A stretch of 64,000 bases of DNA from NCBI RefSeq assembly GCF_009830945.1, contig NZ_ML776455.1, positions 210,408 through 274,407 on the forward strand, written 5' to 3'. Of the stretch, positions 1 to 8,902 are shown piece after piece. How positions within the stretch are numbered: position 1 is the first letter of the stretch; each line of letters begins with the position of its first letter. The stretch comes from Nocardiopsis sp. FR4. Its GTDB lineage: Bacteria; Actinomycetota; Actinomycetes; Streptosporangiales; Streptosporangiaceae. Position numbers and translations under genes: made by a program. Below the pieces are notes generated by a model that saw nothing but the letters and a program-made list of their open reading frames with translations, did no database searches and had not been told where the DNA came from.

Positions 1-1038
1 TTGGTCATGGTGGCGAACACGCGGTACGGGCACGCCCTGACGATCGGGGTGGACATCGGCGGGACGAAGGTGGCCGCCGGGGTGGTGAGCCCCGGCGGCC
101 GCGTCCTGGCGCGGCTGCGCACGGAGACCCCCGAGCGCAGCAAGAGCCCGGCCGTCGTGGAGGACACCATCGTCTCGGTGGTGGAGGAGCTGCGGACGGA
201 GTTCCGGGTGCGCGCCGTGGGGGTGGGCGCGGCGGGTTTCGTCGACGAGCACCGGGCGAACGTCCTGTTCGCCCCGCACCTGTCCTGGCGGCGCGAACCG
301 CTACGCGACGCCCTGTCGCTGCGGCTGGGGCTGCCGGTGGTGGTGGAGAACGACGCCAACGCCTCGGCCTGGGCGGAGGTGCGCGCCGGAGCGGCCCGGG
401 GCGTGGACAACGTCGTGGTGGTCAACCTGGGCACCGGTATCGGCGGCGCGGTGGTCCTGGACGGGCGGCTGCGCCGGGGCCGGTACGGGCTGGCCGGGGA
501 GTTCGGGCACATGACGGTGGTGCCGGGCGGCCACCGGTGCGAGTGCGGCAACCGGGGCTGCTGGGAACAGTACGCCAGCGGCAACGCACTGACCCGGGAG
601 GCCCGCGAGCTCGTGGTCTCGGGGTCACCGGTGGCGGAAACGCTGCACCAGGCGGTGGCCGGTGACGTCGGCCAGATCACCGGGCCGCTGGTGAGCGAGC
701 TGGCCCGCAAGGGCGACCGGGCGTGCGTGGAGTTGATGCGCGACGCGGGGGAGTGGCTGGGGGCGGGCCTGGCCAACCTGGCCGCGGCGTTCGACCCGGA
801 GCTGTTCGTGGTGGGCGGCGGGGTGTCGGAGGCGGGCGGGCTGTTGCTGGACCCCGCCAGGACGGCCTTCGAACGCAGTCTGACCGGCCGGGGCTTCCGT
901 CCGGAGGCCCGGGTGGCCGCCGCGGCCCTGGGCAACGAGGCGGGGATGATCGGCGCCGCCGACCTGGCCCGGGAGGCGCTGCCCCGGTGGTACCAGCGCC
1001 GCCGCCAGCCCCGCCTGGGGCGCTTCGGCCGGAACTAG
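1..1038 (+). CDS. glk: ROK-family glucokinase-type sugar kinase
   Basis: Cytoplasmic ATP-dependent hexose kinase, most likely glucose to glucose 6-phosphate. The ROK signature is clear: phosphate-binding DIGGTK at residues 18-23, END with the putative catalytic Asp near 117, EFGH near 167, and the zinc-binding CECGNRGCWE near 179-188. There is no N-terminal winged helix, so this is a kinase and not a ROK repressor; about 340 residues is slightly longer than usual. The frame is open to base 1 (a TTG). An ATG at 7 gives 343 residues, and a start beyond the window edge cannot be excluded. The exact sugar is inferred from the family. Confidence 0.85.
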   Translation: MVMVANTRYGHALTIGVDIGGTKVAAGVVSPGGRVLARLRTETPERSKSPAVVEDTIVSVVEELRTEFRVRAVGVGAAGFVDEHRANVLFAPHLSWRREPLRDALSLRLGLPVVVENDANASAWAEVRAGAARGVDNVVVVNLGTGIGGAVVLDGRLRRGRYGLAGEFGHMTVVPGGHRCECGNRGCWEQYASGNALTREARELVVSGSPVAETLHQAVAGDVGQITGPLVSELARKGDRACVELMRDAGEWLGAGLANLAAAFDPELFVVGGGVSEAGGLLLDPARTAFERSLTGRGFRPEARVAAAALGNEAGMIGAADLAREALPRWYQRRRQPRLGRFGRN

Positions 1039-1254
1039 TGGTGCGCGGCCCCCGACTGGTGTCGCGCGGCCCCCGCTCTCCGGGACCACCAACCGCCGTC
1101 TTAGGCGCGGTGCCCTTCGTCGTTCCGGGGATGCGGACTCGCCTTTTCCCGTTGACGTGCGACGTCACGGACCTTCTGTGTAAGGTGGCCCGGCTGCCGG
1201 ACGTTTTCCGTCCCCCAGAGTCCGACCTTCCCTCCAGAGAAACCGCCGAACGCG

Positions 1255-1761
1255 ATGACCCGCACCCCTCATCCGCCGCGACTCCGGCGAAGCGAAGCGC
1301 GTCGGCTGGAACGGCGCCGTCGGCGCCTGCTCATGGCGGCGCTGGCCTGTGGAACGGGTGCCCTCACCATGGTGGGCGTGCTCGTCGTCGTCCTGCTCGC
1401 CCAGGGGCAGGACCGGACCGGAGACAGGGCCGAACGGCAGGAGGAGGCCCGCGTGTCCCCGACCTCCGCGGCCACCGCCCCGGACCCCGTGACGCCGAGC
1501 CCCGTACCCGTCCTCACGGCCTCGGCCTCGGAGGAGGCCAGAGCCCGGGAGGTGGAGGAGGAGCCCTCGCCGTCGGAGGAGCCGGAGGAGGGGAGGGCGG
1601 ACGCGGAGGAGGAGAGGCCGCCGGCTCCCGAGGCACCGCGTCCGGCGGGGAGCGGCCCGCAGCCGCCGCCCGCTGACGATCCGCCTCCTCCCCCGCCTCC
1701 GGAGGACGACGGCGGGAGCGGCGGCGGTGAGGACCCCGACCTTCCCTGGTGGCCCTGGTAG
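1255..1761 (+). CDS. Single-pass membrane protein with acidic, Pro-rich tail
   Basis: Unrecognised 168-residue protein. An Arg-rich N-terminus (residues 1-24) is followed by one hydrophobic segment at about 25-50. After it comes a low-complexity tail rich in Glu, Pro, Ala and Ser that turns Pro/Gly/Asp-rich and ends in WWPW. This predicts a cytoplasmic N-terminus, one membrane anchor and a long disordered exported tail. The ATG at 1255 has only a weak purine stretch upstream. The upstream gap 1039-1254 holds no other recognisable gene. Codon bias supports coding, but no function can be assigned. Confidence 0.6.
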   Translation: MTRTPHPPRLRRSEARRLERRRRRLLMAALACGTGALTMVGVLVVVLLAQGQDRTGDRAERQEEARVSPTSAATAPDPVTPSPVPVLTASASEEARAREVEEEPSPSEEPEEGRADAEEERPPAPEAPRPAGSGPQPPPADDPPPPPPPEDDGGSGGGEDPDLPWWPW

Positions 1762-1870
1762 CGGACCGCCCCGCGCGGTGCCGGGTGCCCCGTCCCGCCC
1801 CCGCCGCCCCCGGCGGTGCGCGGTACTTCGGGGAAGGGGTTTCCCGGTCCCCCTGGGCGCCTGGGCGGCC

Positions 1871-2229
1871 GGCGCCCTCTCTGGCCAGTGCCCTGACGTC
1901 GATGTCGACCGGGAGGGGCACGTCCAGCCTGAGGCGGTTCCGGGCGATGGCGGTGGGCACGTACTGGGGGGTCTTCGTCCCGCCGAGCTCGTAGACGTGG
2001 ATGACGGGTTCGCCCTTCTCCCTCTCGACGCGCCAGAAGTGTGGAATGCCCGCCATGGCGTACTTGTCAGGTTTCGTCAAGCGATCCCGCTCCTCGGACT
2101 CCTCGGACGCGATCTCCACCGCCAGCAGCACCTCATCCGGGGAGCTCCCGGGGGAAGGTCGTCCATGTCGTCGGCGGTCCAGCCGCCGGGCGGGGGCGTG
2201 AACCAGTCGGGGAGCGGCTCGGCGGTCAT
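1871..2229 (-). pseudogene. Uma2-family (DUF820) nuclease relic with internal deletion
   Basis: The minus-strand ATG at 2229 starts MTAEPLPDWFTPPPGGWTAD, the typical Uma2 N-terminus. After about 30 residues the frame breaks. From about 2140 another frame gives DEVLLAVEIASEESEERDR, then KYAMAGIPHFWRVER and a normal Uma2 C-terminus ending near 1871. About 70-80 residues of the middle of the fold, expected between these blocks, are missing, and the second frame has no stop near the family's usual end. It is read as a deletion relic of a Uma2 protein, a family that is very abundant in this group of actinomycetes. Confidence 0.7.
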
Positions 2230-2432
2230 CGAATCCCCCGGGTCGCTTCCTGAGCCCGCTCTAATCCGGTGACGGCGGTCATGACAGGACGGTGGCGCTG
2301 GGTGACGACACGGTGGGGCCGTTCGGCGAAAACGCACGTCGGCCGGGGCGCGGGTGCCGAGGCCGGGTGCTGCCCGCAATTAACCGAACCCGGTTCTAGT
2401 GTGGCGGCGGCATTCTCTGTAGAGTGCGGCCC

Positions 2433-3206
2433 ATGGATCTCAACGGAATCTCCGCCCTCGTCTCGGGCGGCGCGAGTGGCCTGGGCGAGGCCACCGCCAG
2501 GGAGCTCGCCTCGGCGGGCGCGACCGTCGTCATCGCCGACCTCAACGCCGAACGCGGCGAGGCCGTCGCCAAGGAGATCGGCGGTGTCTTCGTCAGCACC
2601 GACGTCTCACAGGAGGACCAGGTCCAGGCCGCGGTCCAGGCCGCCGTCGACACCGGCAGGCCCTTCCGCGTGGCGGTCTCCTGCGCCGGGATCGGCTGGG
2701 CCACCCGCACCGTGGACCGCGAGGGCAAGCCCCACGACCTGGCCAGCTACCAGAAGGTCATCCAGGTCAACCTCATCGGCACCTTCAACGTACTGCGCCT
2801 GGCCGCGGCCGAGATCGCCAAGACCGAACCGCTCAACGAGGACGGCGAGCGCGGCTCGATCGTCAACACCGCCTCCCTCGCCGGAATCGAGGGGCAGATC
2901 GGCCAGATCGCCTACTCCTCCTCCAAGGGCGGCGTCATCGGTATGACCCTCCCGGCCGCCCGCGACCTGGCGGCCGTCGGCATCACGGTCAACACCATCG
3001 CCCCCGGCATCCTGGAGACCCCGATCTACGGGCAGGGCGAGGCCGCCGAGGAGTTCAAGAAGCGCCTGGCCGCCCCGGTGCCCTTCCCCAAGCGCCTGGG
3101 CACCGCCGAGGAGTTCGGCAGGCTGGCCCGCGCGCTGCTGGAGATCAGCTACGTCAACGGCGAGGTCGTGCGGATCGACGGCGCGCTGCGCATGCCGCCG
3201 AAGTAG
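2433..3206 (+). CDS. SDR-family 3-hydroxyacyl-CoA dehydrogenase-like oxidoreductase
   Basis: Short-chain dehydrogenase of 257 residues resembling type 2 3-hydroxyacyl-CoA dehydrogenases (HSD17B10-like). The nucleotide-binding motif is SGGASGLG near residues 10-17, with Ser in place of the usual first Thr. NTASLAG supplies the catalytic Ser and YSSSK the catalytic Tyr and Lys. The C-terminus [13 protein letters not shown] is typical of the subgroup. The ATG at 2433 is preferred over an in-frame GTG at 2424 because the family begins at MDLNG. Nine bases separate it from the enoyl-CoA hydratase gene, so the two are probably one operon for fatty-acid or related acyl-CoA beta-oxidation. The substrate is not identifiable. 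Confidence 0.88.
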   Translation: MDLNGISALVSGGASGLGEATARELASAGATVVIADLNAERGEAVAKEIGGVFVSTDVSQEDQVQAAVQAAVDTGRPFRVAVSCAGIGWATRTVDREGKPHDLASYQKVIQVNLIGTFNVLRLAAAEIAKTEPLNEDGERGSIVNTASLAGIEGQIGQIAYSSSKGGVIGMTLPAARDLAAVGITVNTIAPGILETPIYGQGEAAEEFKKRLAAPVPFPKRLGTAEEFGRLARALLEISYVNGEVVRIDGALRMPPK

Positions 3207-3215
3207 GGGGAGAAC

Positions 3216-3980
3216 GTGTCTGACGAGGTTCTCTACACGGCCGAGGACGGCGTCGCCGTCATCACCATCAACCGGCCCCAGGCCAAGAACGCGGTCAACG
3301 CCGCGGTCGCCGCCAAGGTCGCCGAGGCGCTGGACGACCTGGACGCGCGCAGGGACCTGACCGTCGGCATCATCACCGGGGCGGGCGGCACCTTCTGCGC
3401 CGGGATGGACCTCAAGGCCTTCATGCGGGGCGAGGTCCCCCTGGTGGAGGGGCGCGGGTTCGGCGGCTTCGCCGAGCGCGGGCCGAGGAAGCCGCTGATC
3501 GCCGCGGTGGAGGGCTACGCCCTGGCGGGCGGGTTCGAGGCCGTGCTGGCCTGCGACCTGGTCGTGGCCGCCGAGGACGCCAAGTTCGGCATCCCGGAGG
3601 TCAAGCGCGGCCTGGTCGCCGGTGCTGGCGGTCTGCTGCGCCTGCACCACCGGATTCCGCGCAACATCGCCATGGAGCTCGCGCTCACCGGCGACTTCGT
3701 CGGCGCCGGGCGCCTGGCGGAGCTGGGACTGGTCAACCACGTCACCCCGAGCGGCGGCGCGCTGGAGGGCGCCCGCGGGCTGGCCGCGCGGATCGCCGCC
3801 AACGGCCCCCTGGCGGTGCGGGTCTCCAAGGAGGTCATCACCGCCTCGGACGACTGGTCCACCGGGGAGATGTGGGAGCGGCAGAACGAGCTGACCGGAC
3901 CGGTGTTCGTCAGCCAGGACGCCATGGAGGGCGCGGCGGCCTTCGCCGAGAAGCGCCCGCCGGTGTGGAAGGGCGAGTAG
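3216..3980 (+). CDS. Crotonase-family enoyl-CoA hydratase
   Basis: A 254-residue enoyl-CoA hydratase/isomerase-fold enzyme, probably hydrating a 2-enoyl-CoA. The CoA-binding and oxyanion segment GGTFCAGMDLKAF is near residue 58. Acidic residues lie at both usual catalytic positions: GGFEAVLACD near 105 and FGIPEVKRGL near 127. The GTG start at 3216 has GGGGAG just upstream. It follows the SDR gene directly and ends at a strong hairpin (3991-4023). Pairing with a hydroxyacyl-CoA dehydrogenase supports an acyl-CoA degradation step. Overall similarity is to CaiD-like or general hydratases; the exact chain length is unknown. Confidence 0.88.
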   Translation: MSDEVLYTAEDGVAVITINRPQAKNAVNAAVAAKVAEALDDLDARRDLTVGIITGAGGTFCAGMDLKAFMRGEVPLVEGRGFGGFAERGPRKPLIAAVEGYALAGGFEAVLACDLVVAAEDAKFGIPEVKRGLVAGAGGLLRLHHRIPRNIAMELALTGDFVGAGRLAELGLVNHVTPSGGALEGARGLAARIAANGPLAVRVSKEVITASDDWSTGEMWERQNELTGPVFVSQDAMEGAAAFAEKRPPVWKGE

Positions 3981-3990
3981 CCAGGTACAG

Positions 3991-4023
3991 CGACGGCGGC
4001 CGTCCCGGGGACGGCCGCCGTCG
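3991..4023. terminator. Perfect 15-bp hairpin between convergent genes
   Basis: Bases 3991-4005 pair perfectly with 4009-4023 around a 3-base loop. The hairpin sits between the stop of the enoyl-CoA hydratase and the stop of the minus-strand acyltransferase, so it can terminate transcription from both sides. There is no U-tract, as is common for actinomycete terminators. Confidence 0.75.
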
Positions 4024-4033
4024 TCGTGTCCGC

Positions 4034-6148
4034 TCACTCCGCGGCCAGCAGGCTCCCGGTCGACTCGGCGAGGGTGTCCTGGCTGGCGGGCGCGTGGGGG
4101 AGGGACCGGAACAGGGAGGGCTCCATGACCACGGCCAGGGACTGTGAGAAGGCGTAGGAGAAGTGGTTGGTGTCGTAGTACACCACGTGGTTGCCGATCA
4201 CCCCGGGGCACACGCCCTCGGTGCACAGGTAGTCGGTCATGTCCACGAAGCGGGTGTTGCCCGGTACACCCGTGAGACCCCCGTAGGGCGCGACCTCAGC
4301 CATGGAGGTGTACTGGTCCATCACGCAGTCCGCACGGTGGTTGCGGTCCAGGCACTCAGGCACCCGGAACGGGAAGCGGGGAGTGTCGCGCACGGCCACC
4401 ACGTCGATGCCCATCGCGTCGAGCTGGCGCCAGCGCTCCACGAAACCGTCGGGGACGTGCTCCTCGCCCTCACCCTTGCCGCGTGCCGTGAGCGTGGCCA
4501 GGCCGAACACCGCGTCCGGCCGAAGCTCGGCGAGTTCGTCCATGACCTGTCCGTTCCAGTCGTTGCACTCGGGGAACGCGTCCCCGTTACGCCTGTACTG
4601 GGTCTCCGTGGTGAACTGGCAGGAGTTCTTGGTGATCAGCACCAGGCGCCAGCCGTGGTGTTCGGCCAGGGCGCGCAGGCCGTGGACCCAGTGGCGCACG
4701 TGGGAACTGCCGACCATGGCGATCGTGTAGTCGGAGTCGGTGTCACCGAACTCGCAGCTCACCAGTTCGGTGCTGGAGGAGGACGCGATGCAGCCGCGGG
4801 TCCGGTCCACGGTGTCCTGGATGACGGTGCTGGTGTCGGGGTGGACGGGCAGCACCGGCAGGGTGTCCGCCAGGGCGGGGTCCAGGTGCACGGCCGCGCC
4901 TGGGTAGGCGGCCGGGTTCGCGCTCAGCTCCAGGCGCAGCCGCCGCTCGTGTTCGATGGAGCCGCTCCACAGACCTGCGGCGACGAGTACCGGGACGACG
5001 AAGACCACGCCTGCGGCCAGGGACCAGATCGGGGTGCTGAAACGGGTGGTCGCCCGGGCGAGGCCGCCGTCGATGATCCAGCTGGTGAGCAGGGCCGCGG
5101 CGAAGGAGACCCCCAGGACCAGGAAGCCCCCGGCCAGCGTCGGGCGCTCGCTGTCGGTGACCTCCAGGTGGAAGACCAGCACCGGCCAGTGCCACAGGAA
5201 GAGCGGGAACGCGTGACCGCCCAGCCAGGTGAGCGGGCGCCAGCCCAGCAGCCGGTTCGCCGACCATCCGTCGGCTCCGTTCGCGCCCCCGACGATGACC
5301 AGCGCGGCGGCCAGGGTCGGCCACAGGGACGCGTAGCCGGGGTAGGGCAGCGCGTCGCCGATGACGACGCCGCAGGCGACCAGGGCGGTGAGCCCGAGCC
5401 ACCCCGCTGCCAGTCGCAGCCAACGCGGCGGTCGCACGCGGTGGATGACCAGTGCCAGGACACCGCCCAGGGCCAGCTCCCACAGGCGCGCGCCGGCGTC
5501 GAAGTAGGCCCACACGGGCTCGTGCGCGGTGATCCACAGCGAGTACCCGAAGGACACCGCGAGGACCGCGGCCACGGCGGCCAGGGCGGCGCGGCGGACG
5601 CTGGCTCCCAGACGAACCGCGACCAGTCCGGCCAGCGTGACGAGGAGCGGCCAGAGCAGGTAGAACTGCCCCTGGACGGCCAGGGACCAGAAGTGCTGGA
5701 CGGGGCTGGCGGCGTTGTTCTGCGCCAGGTAGTCCACGGAGTCGCCGGCCAGGTGCCAGTTGAGGTGGTACAGCGCCGCCGCCCGCACCTCGGCGATGAC
5801 GTCGGTCCACCGGGAGCGGGGCAGGAGGAGGTGGGCGCCGACCAGCACGGCGCCGAGCACGACCGCGCCCGCCGGGAACAGCCGTCTGACGAGCTTGCTC
5901 CAGAAGGCGCCGAGGGCGATCCGCCCGTCGCGTTCCATCGCCCTGACCAGGGAACCGGTGATGAGGAAGCCGGTGAGCAGCAGGAAGACGTCCACACCGC
6001 CGGAGACCGTGCCGAACCAGATGTGGTACACGGCGATCAGCAGGGCGGCGACGGCGCGCAGTCCCTCGATGTCCGGGCGACGGCGGCCACGGACGGGCGG
6101 ACTCACGTCGATCACGTCGGTTGCGCGGCCGAGGGCGGAAGAGAACAC
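4034..6148 (-). CDS. OafA/YrhL-type membrane O-acyltransferase with SGNH domain
   Basis: Predicted to transfer acyl (often acetyl) groups from the cytoplasm to an extracellular glycan. At 704 residues it has the family layout: an acyltransferase-3 domain (about 20-400) with roughly ten membrane segments, then an extracytoplasmic SGNH esterase-like domain (about 450-690). RRPDIEGLRAVAALLIAVYH gives the typical first helix with its His. The SGNH block I is GSSH near 495, where many members have GDSH, and DTNHFS gives the terminal Asp/His. The start is GTG at 6148, with AAGG about 8-11 bases upstream. Adjacent Stealth genes and galE suggest a surface polysaccharide or teichoic-acid-like substrate. 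Confidence 0.88.
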   Translation of the reverse strand: MFSSALGRATDVIDVSPPVRGRRRPDIEGLRAVAALLIAVYHIWFGTVSGGVDVFLLLTGFLITGSLVRAMERDGRIALGAFWSKLVRRLFPAGAVVLGAVLVGAHLLLPRSRWTDVIAEVRAAALYHLNWHLAGDSVDYLAQNNAASPVQHFWSLAVQGQFYLLWPLLVTLAGLVAVRLGASVRRAALAAVAAVLAVSFGYSLWITAHEPVWAYFDAGARLWELALGGVLALVIHRVRPPRWLRLAAGWLGLTALVACGVVIGDALPYPGYASLWPTLAAALVIVGGANGADGWSANRLLGWRPLTWLGGHAFPLFLWHWPVLVFHLEVTDSERPTLAGGFLVLGVSFAAALLTSWIIDGGLARATTRFSTPIWSLAAGVVFVVPVLVAAGLWSGSIEHERRLRLELSANPAAYPGAAVHLDPALADTLPVLPVHPDTSTVIQDTVDRTRGCIASSSSTELVSCEFGDTDSDYTIAMVGSSHVRHWVHGLRALAEHHGWRLVLITKNSCQFTTETQYRRNGDAFPECNDWNGQVMDELAELRPDAVFGLATLTARGKGEGEEHVPDGFVERWRQLDAMGIDVVAVRDTPRFPFRVPECLDRNHRADCVMDQYTSMAEVAPYGGLTGVPGNTRFVDMTDYLCTEGVCPGVIGNHVVYYDTNHFSYAFSQSLAVVMEPSLFRSLPHAPASQDTLAESTGSLLAAE

Positions 6149-6629
6149 AGATCAGCCTTGGGCTCGGGGTGAGAGGAGGGCAGGGCAGCCGGTGTGACGG
6201 CTCGTACTCGTCGGGGCCCGAAGGGATGGAAGGCGCCCGGGAAGACCCTGCCGGTCCAGTATCGGCGTGTCCGGTGAGTGCCTGGTCAGGAGTGCGGAGC
6301 CTGTTGCCGAGCCGAGATGGAATCTGTGTGGATATGTGCCCTGACATGGGCAGATGTGTGCACTGGATCACGCTGGGGGTGGCGGCGGGTGGTCGCGCTG
6401 TTGCCTGACGGGAGTCGGTCGGCGTGGCTCTGTGGTTGGAGGGGCCGGCGAGCGCCTGACAGCCGACACCCGGGTGGTGGACGCCGGGGGCCCGGTGTCG
6501 ATGGTGCTGGACGGCGAACCCGTACTCCTCGGAGTCTCCGAGGAGAGGGGAAAGACCCGTCGGAGACGTTCTCGTGGTGACCGCTGAATGAGAAGGTGGC
6601 GACGTCCCCCAGAGGACGCCGCCACTGAC
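6149..6629. other. Intergenic region containing a gene relic
   Basis: This 481-base stretch separates the acyltransferase start from the 3' end of the first Stealth gene. From about 6420 to 6591 it holds a decayed phosphodiester glycosidase tail, annotated separately. The left part, 6149-6420, presumably holds the promoter of the minus-strand acyltransferase. No other coding frame looks genuine. Confidence 0.6.
6420..6591 (+). pseudogene. Relic of a phosphodiester glycosidase (NAGPA domain) C-terminus
   Basis: The plus strand reads GERLTADTRVVDAGG and then SVMVLDGEPVLLGV-like sequence, matching two separate parts of the intact glycosidase at 14244-15812 (GERLRVDTRVVDSGG and SVSMVLDGEPVLLGV). 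About 110 residues present between those parts in the intact gene are absent. Bases 6493-6532 are identical to 15715-15754. A frameshift near 6555 must then be corrected to recover a tail reading PVGDVLVVTAE with its stop at 6589-6591. Deletion plus frameshift make this a dead fragment, probably of a second family member. Confidence 0.75.
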
Positions 6630-8336
6630 TCAGGGCTTCTCCGCCGGTGAGGGGAAGGGGAAGTAGTGGTTGAGGAAGTCGCTCATGCGACGGTGCACCT
6701 CGTCACGGCTCTCCTCCGGGACGTCCACTTCGTTCAGGCAGAAGAAGGCGTAGTGGCGCCTCTGGCTGATGTCCCCCAGCAGACGGTCCGCGTCCTCGCG
6801 GCTGACGTTGACGTAGCGGTAGCTGTACTTGCCCGGAATGCCGAGCCCCGTCATGAGGGCGTGGTTGTAGTGCATCGGCGAGGTCACCGCGATGTCGGTG
6901 GGAGCCCGGAAGCGGGAGCGCGCGGTGCGGGCGAACTCCTCGGGGAACAGCTCCTCCAGTTCAAGGAGCACCGAGCGGCGCTGGGGGAGCGGTGTGTGCA
7001 GGAAGTTGTTCGTCGTGAACTTGCCGTGCACCCCCTCCAGGAGTTTGCGGACGTTCTTGCTCGCGGAGTTGGTGGCCGTCTCGTCCGCGCGGGGGGAACC
7101 GAGCCCGATCTTCAGGGGTGAGACGGGGACCTTGATGATGCCGTTGCCGTGGAAGAAGTGCTGGGGGGTGACGGGGCGGCCGAAGAACACGTCGTCGTTG
7201 AGGTAGAGGTAGTGCTCGGACAGGCCCGGGATGTGGTGCAGGCGGGTCTCGATCGCGTGGGAGTTGAACACCGGCAGGGCGTCCTCGGGGAAGATCTCGC
7301 GGTGGTCCACCACACGTACGCGGTCCTGGGAGGTGTCCAGCCAGGACGGGGTCTGCCCGTCGGTGACGATGTAGACGTTGCGCACGAACGGCGCGTACAT
7401 CTCCAGGGACCGCAACGAGTACTTCAACTCGTCATGACTCGTGTACCGGGAGGAGTTCGTTTCCTTGTCCAGGATCTGGGCGGCCTCGCCCTTGTAGCGG
7501 GCGCGCTTCTCCCGGAGGGCGGGCTCCTCGCCGTCCACCCAGGTGTAGACGACATCGATCGGGAAGGTGACGTCGTGGGTCGTGGGGACGGTGAAGCCCT
7601 GGAAGGTGGGGAAGTCCCGGCCGCGGACCTGGATGGTAGCCGGTTTCTGCTCGCTGGAGGGCAGAACGTCGGAGACGAGGTTGCGTCTGGGAGCGACCAG
7701 TGAGTCCCTGAAGACCTCCTCGGAGGCCTGGGGTTGAACCCATGCGAGAGCCTCCTGGCCAGCGGGGGAGTCGAGGAGCTTCGCGCCGTCCCGCCAGAAC
7801 TCCACGTCGCAGCCGAGTTCGGGGGTGCCGAGGAGTTGTCCCTCGCCACCGATCCGGATCTCACCGATCCGCAGTACCTCGGCTTCGGCCAGTACCGGGT
7901 TCAGTCCGTTGTCCGCGCAGACCATGGTGTGCATGAACTTGGTGCTGTTGCGCGGGCGGGAGATGTACACGGCGCTTCTGCCCTGCCGTTTGAGCAGGGA
8001 GTCCAGGAAGGCGCGCTGCTCACTCTGGTGGACACCGACGGTGTGCCGGAAGGCGGTCGGCGAGGGAACGAGGAAGTAGGAGATCCCGGCGGCCTCCAGG
8101 GCGTCGGTGACATAGCCGAGATTGTCTGCCGCCGCGTCCTGGGCGGTGAAGTTGTCCACCACCCTGCCGGGCAGGATCTGGTCGTCGACGGTCACCATGC
8201 GCAGAGAGGTGTCCGAGTTGAGGAGGGCTCGCCGGTTCGCCGCCGAGCGCTGGCGCCAGAGGAGTTCTGCGACGTGTCGCTTCTTGTCCTGAAGGGTCTG
8301 GGAGCGGAAGCGGTTCACGCGGGATCGCAGACTCAT
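6630..8336 (-). CDS. Stealth-family sugar-phosphate transferase (A)
   Basis: A 568-residue Stealth protein, a family of capsule or teichoic-acid-type hexose-1-phosphate transferases. The unconserved N-terminal half (1-250) is followed by the four Stealth regions: CR1 DVVYTWVDGEEP near 257, CR2 DELKYSLRSLEMYAPFVRNV near 297, CR3 HAIETRLHHIPGLSEHYLYL with NDDVFFG near 360-390, and CR4 with RFRAPTDIA near 480. The ATG at 8336 is chosen because AGAGGTG lies about 9 bases upstream; the frame is open further to 8411. It is divergent from Stealth gene B. Bases 7117-7451 are identical, in inverted orientation, to 9758-10092 in that gene. Confidence 0.9.
   Translation of the reverse strand: MSLRSRVNRFRSQTLQDKKRHVAELLWRQRSAANRRALLNSDTSLRMVTVDDQILPGRVVDNFTAQDAAADNLGYVTDALEAAGISYFLVPSPTAFRHTVGVHQSEQRAFLDSLLKRQGRSAVYISRPRNSTKFMHTMVCADNGLNPVLAEAEVLRIGEIRIGGEGQLLGTPELGCDVEFWRDGAKLLDSPAGQEALAWVQPQASEEVFRDSLVAPRRNLVSDVLPSSEQKPATIQVRGRDFPTFQGFTVPTTHDVTFPIDVVYTWVDGEEPALREKRARYKGEAAQILDKETNSSRYTSHDELKYSLRSLEMYAPFVRNVYIVTDGQTPSWLDTSQDRVRVVDHREIFPEDALPVFNSHAIETRLHHIPGLSEHYLYLNDDVFFGRPVTPQHFFHGNGIIKVPVSPLKIGLGSPRADETATNSASKNVRKLLEGVHGKFTTNNFLHTPLPQRRSVLLELEELFPEEFARTARSRFRAPTDIAVTSPMHYNHALMTGLGIPGKYSYRYVNVSREDADRLLGDISQRRHYAFFCLNEVDVPEESRDEVHRRMSDFLNHYFPFPSPAEKP
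7117..7451. repeat. 335-bp perfect inverted repeat, left arm
   Basis: Line-by-line comparison shows this segment to be the exact reverse complement of 9758-10092. It encodes Stealth CR2 and CR3 in gene A. Sequence on either side diverges at once at the DNA level although the proteins remain homologous, which points to recent gene conversion and not simply to strong selection. Confidence 0.9.
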
Positions 8337-8902
8337 GCTTGGGGCACCTCTCTGGAAGTACTTCGGGGACGACGGTGACCCGGCCGATCGAGACACGGGT
8401 GCGCGAGCCATGCGGAGAGAAGGGTTGACGTCGCTCAGGTCCCCGGGAAAGACTCCGGTCCCGCATGCCGGTACAGGTCGGCTGTAGGACGTCCGAAGCG
8501 CAGTTTACTGCATATTCCCCTGCGCTTCGGGCGTGATTAAGGTCGCCGCCAGGCCCGGTTCGGTGTGGCGGGTGCTGTCTCTGCAGCGGCCCCGAGGGTC
8601 GTCCTCTCAGCGGCCGGGGTTCCGTGGATGCGGTGGTGCCGAGAGCCGAGGACGCCCGGGGTGCTTCGAGGGTTACACGGGATTCCATATCGTTGTTCTT
8701 CTGATATGAGATGGAATCATTGTTCTTGTCACACATGTGCTCTTGGTCTGTTTCATCGAGTACTGTGACTCTTTGCGGTCGAATGCGTATACGGGACTGC
8801 GTCGTGAGCTCCGGTCGCCCGGCATCCCGGGAATTCACTCCACGCCCATGCCCCGGAGAGGTCGACCGCGGCACCTCTTGCGACTGAGGACGGTAGTCAG
8901 CG
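8337..8902. promoter_or_regulatory. Divergent Stealth promoter region with AT-rich patch
   Basis: This 566-base gap between the two divergent Stealth starts has no convincing gene. Bases 8681-8800 are far more AT-rich than the surroundings. They contain an imperfect inverted repeat: gattccat at 8681-8688 pairs with atggaatc at 8711-8718, and inner atatc (8687-8691) pairs with gatat (8703-8707). Two copies of a ttgttctt motif lie inside and just after it. Both Stealth promoters are expected here; the repeat could be an operator or a transcript hairpin. Confidence 0.5.
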
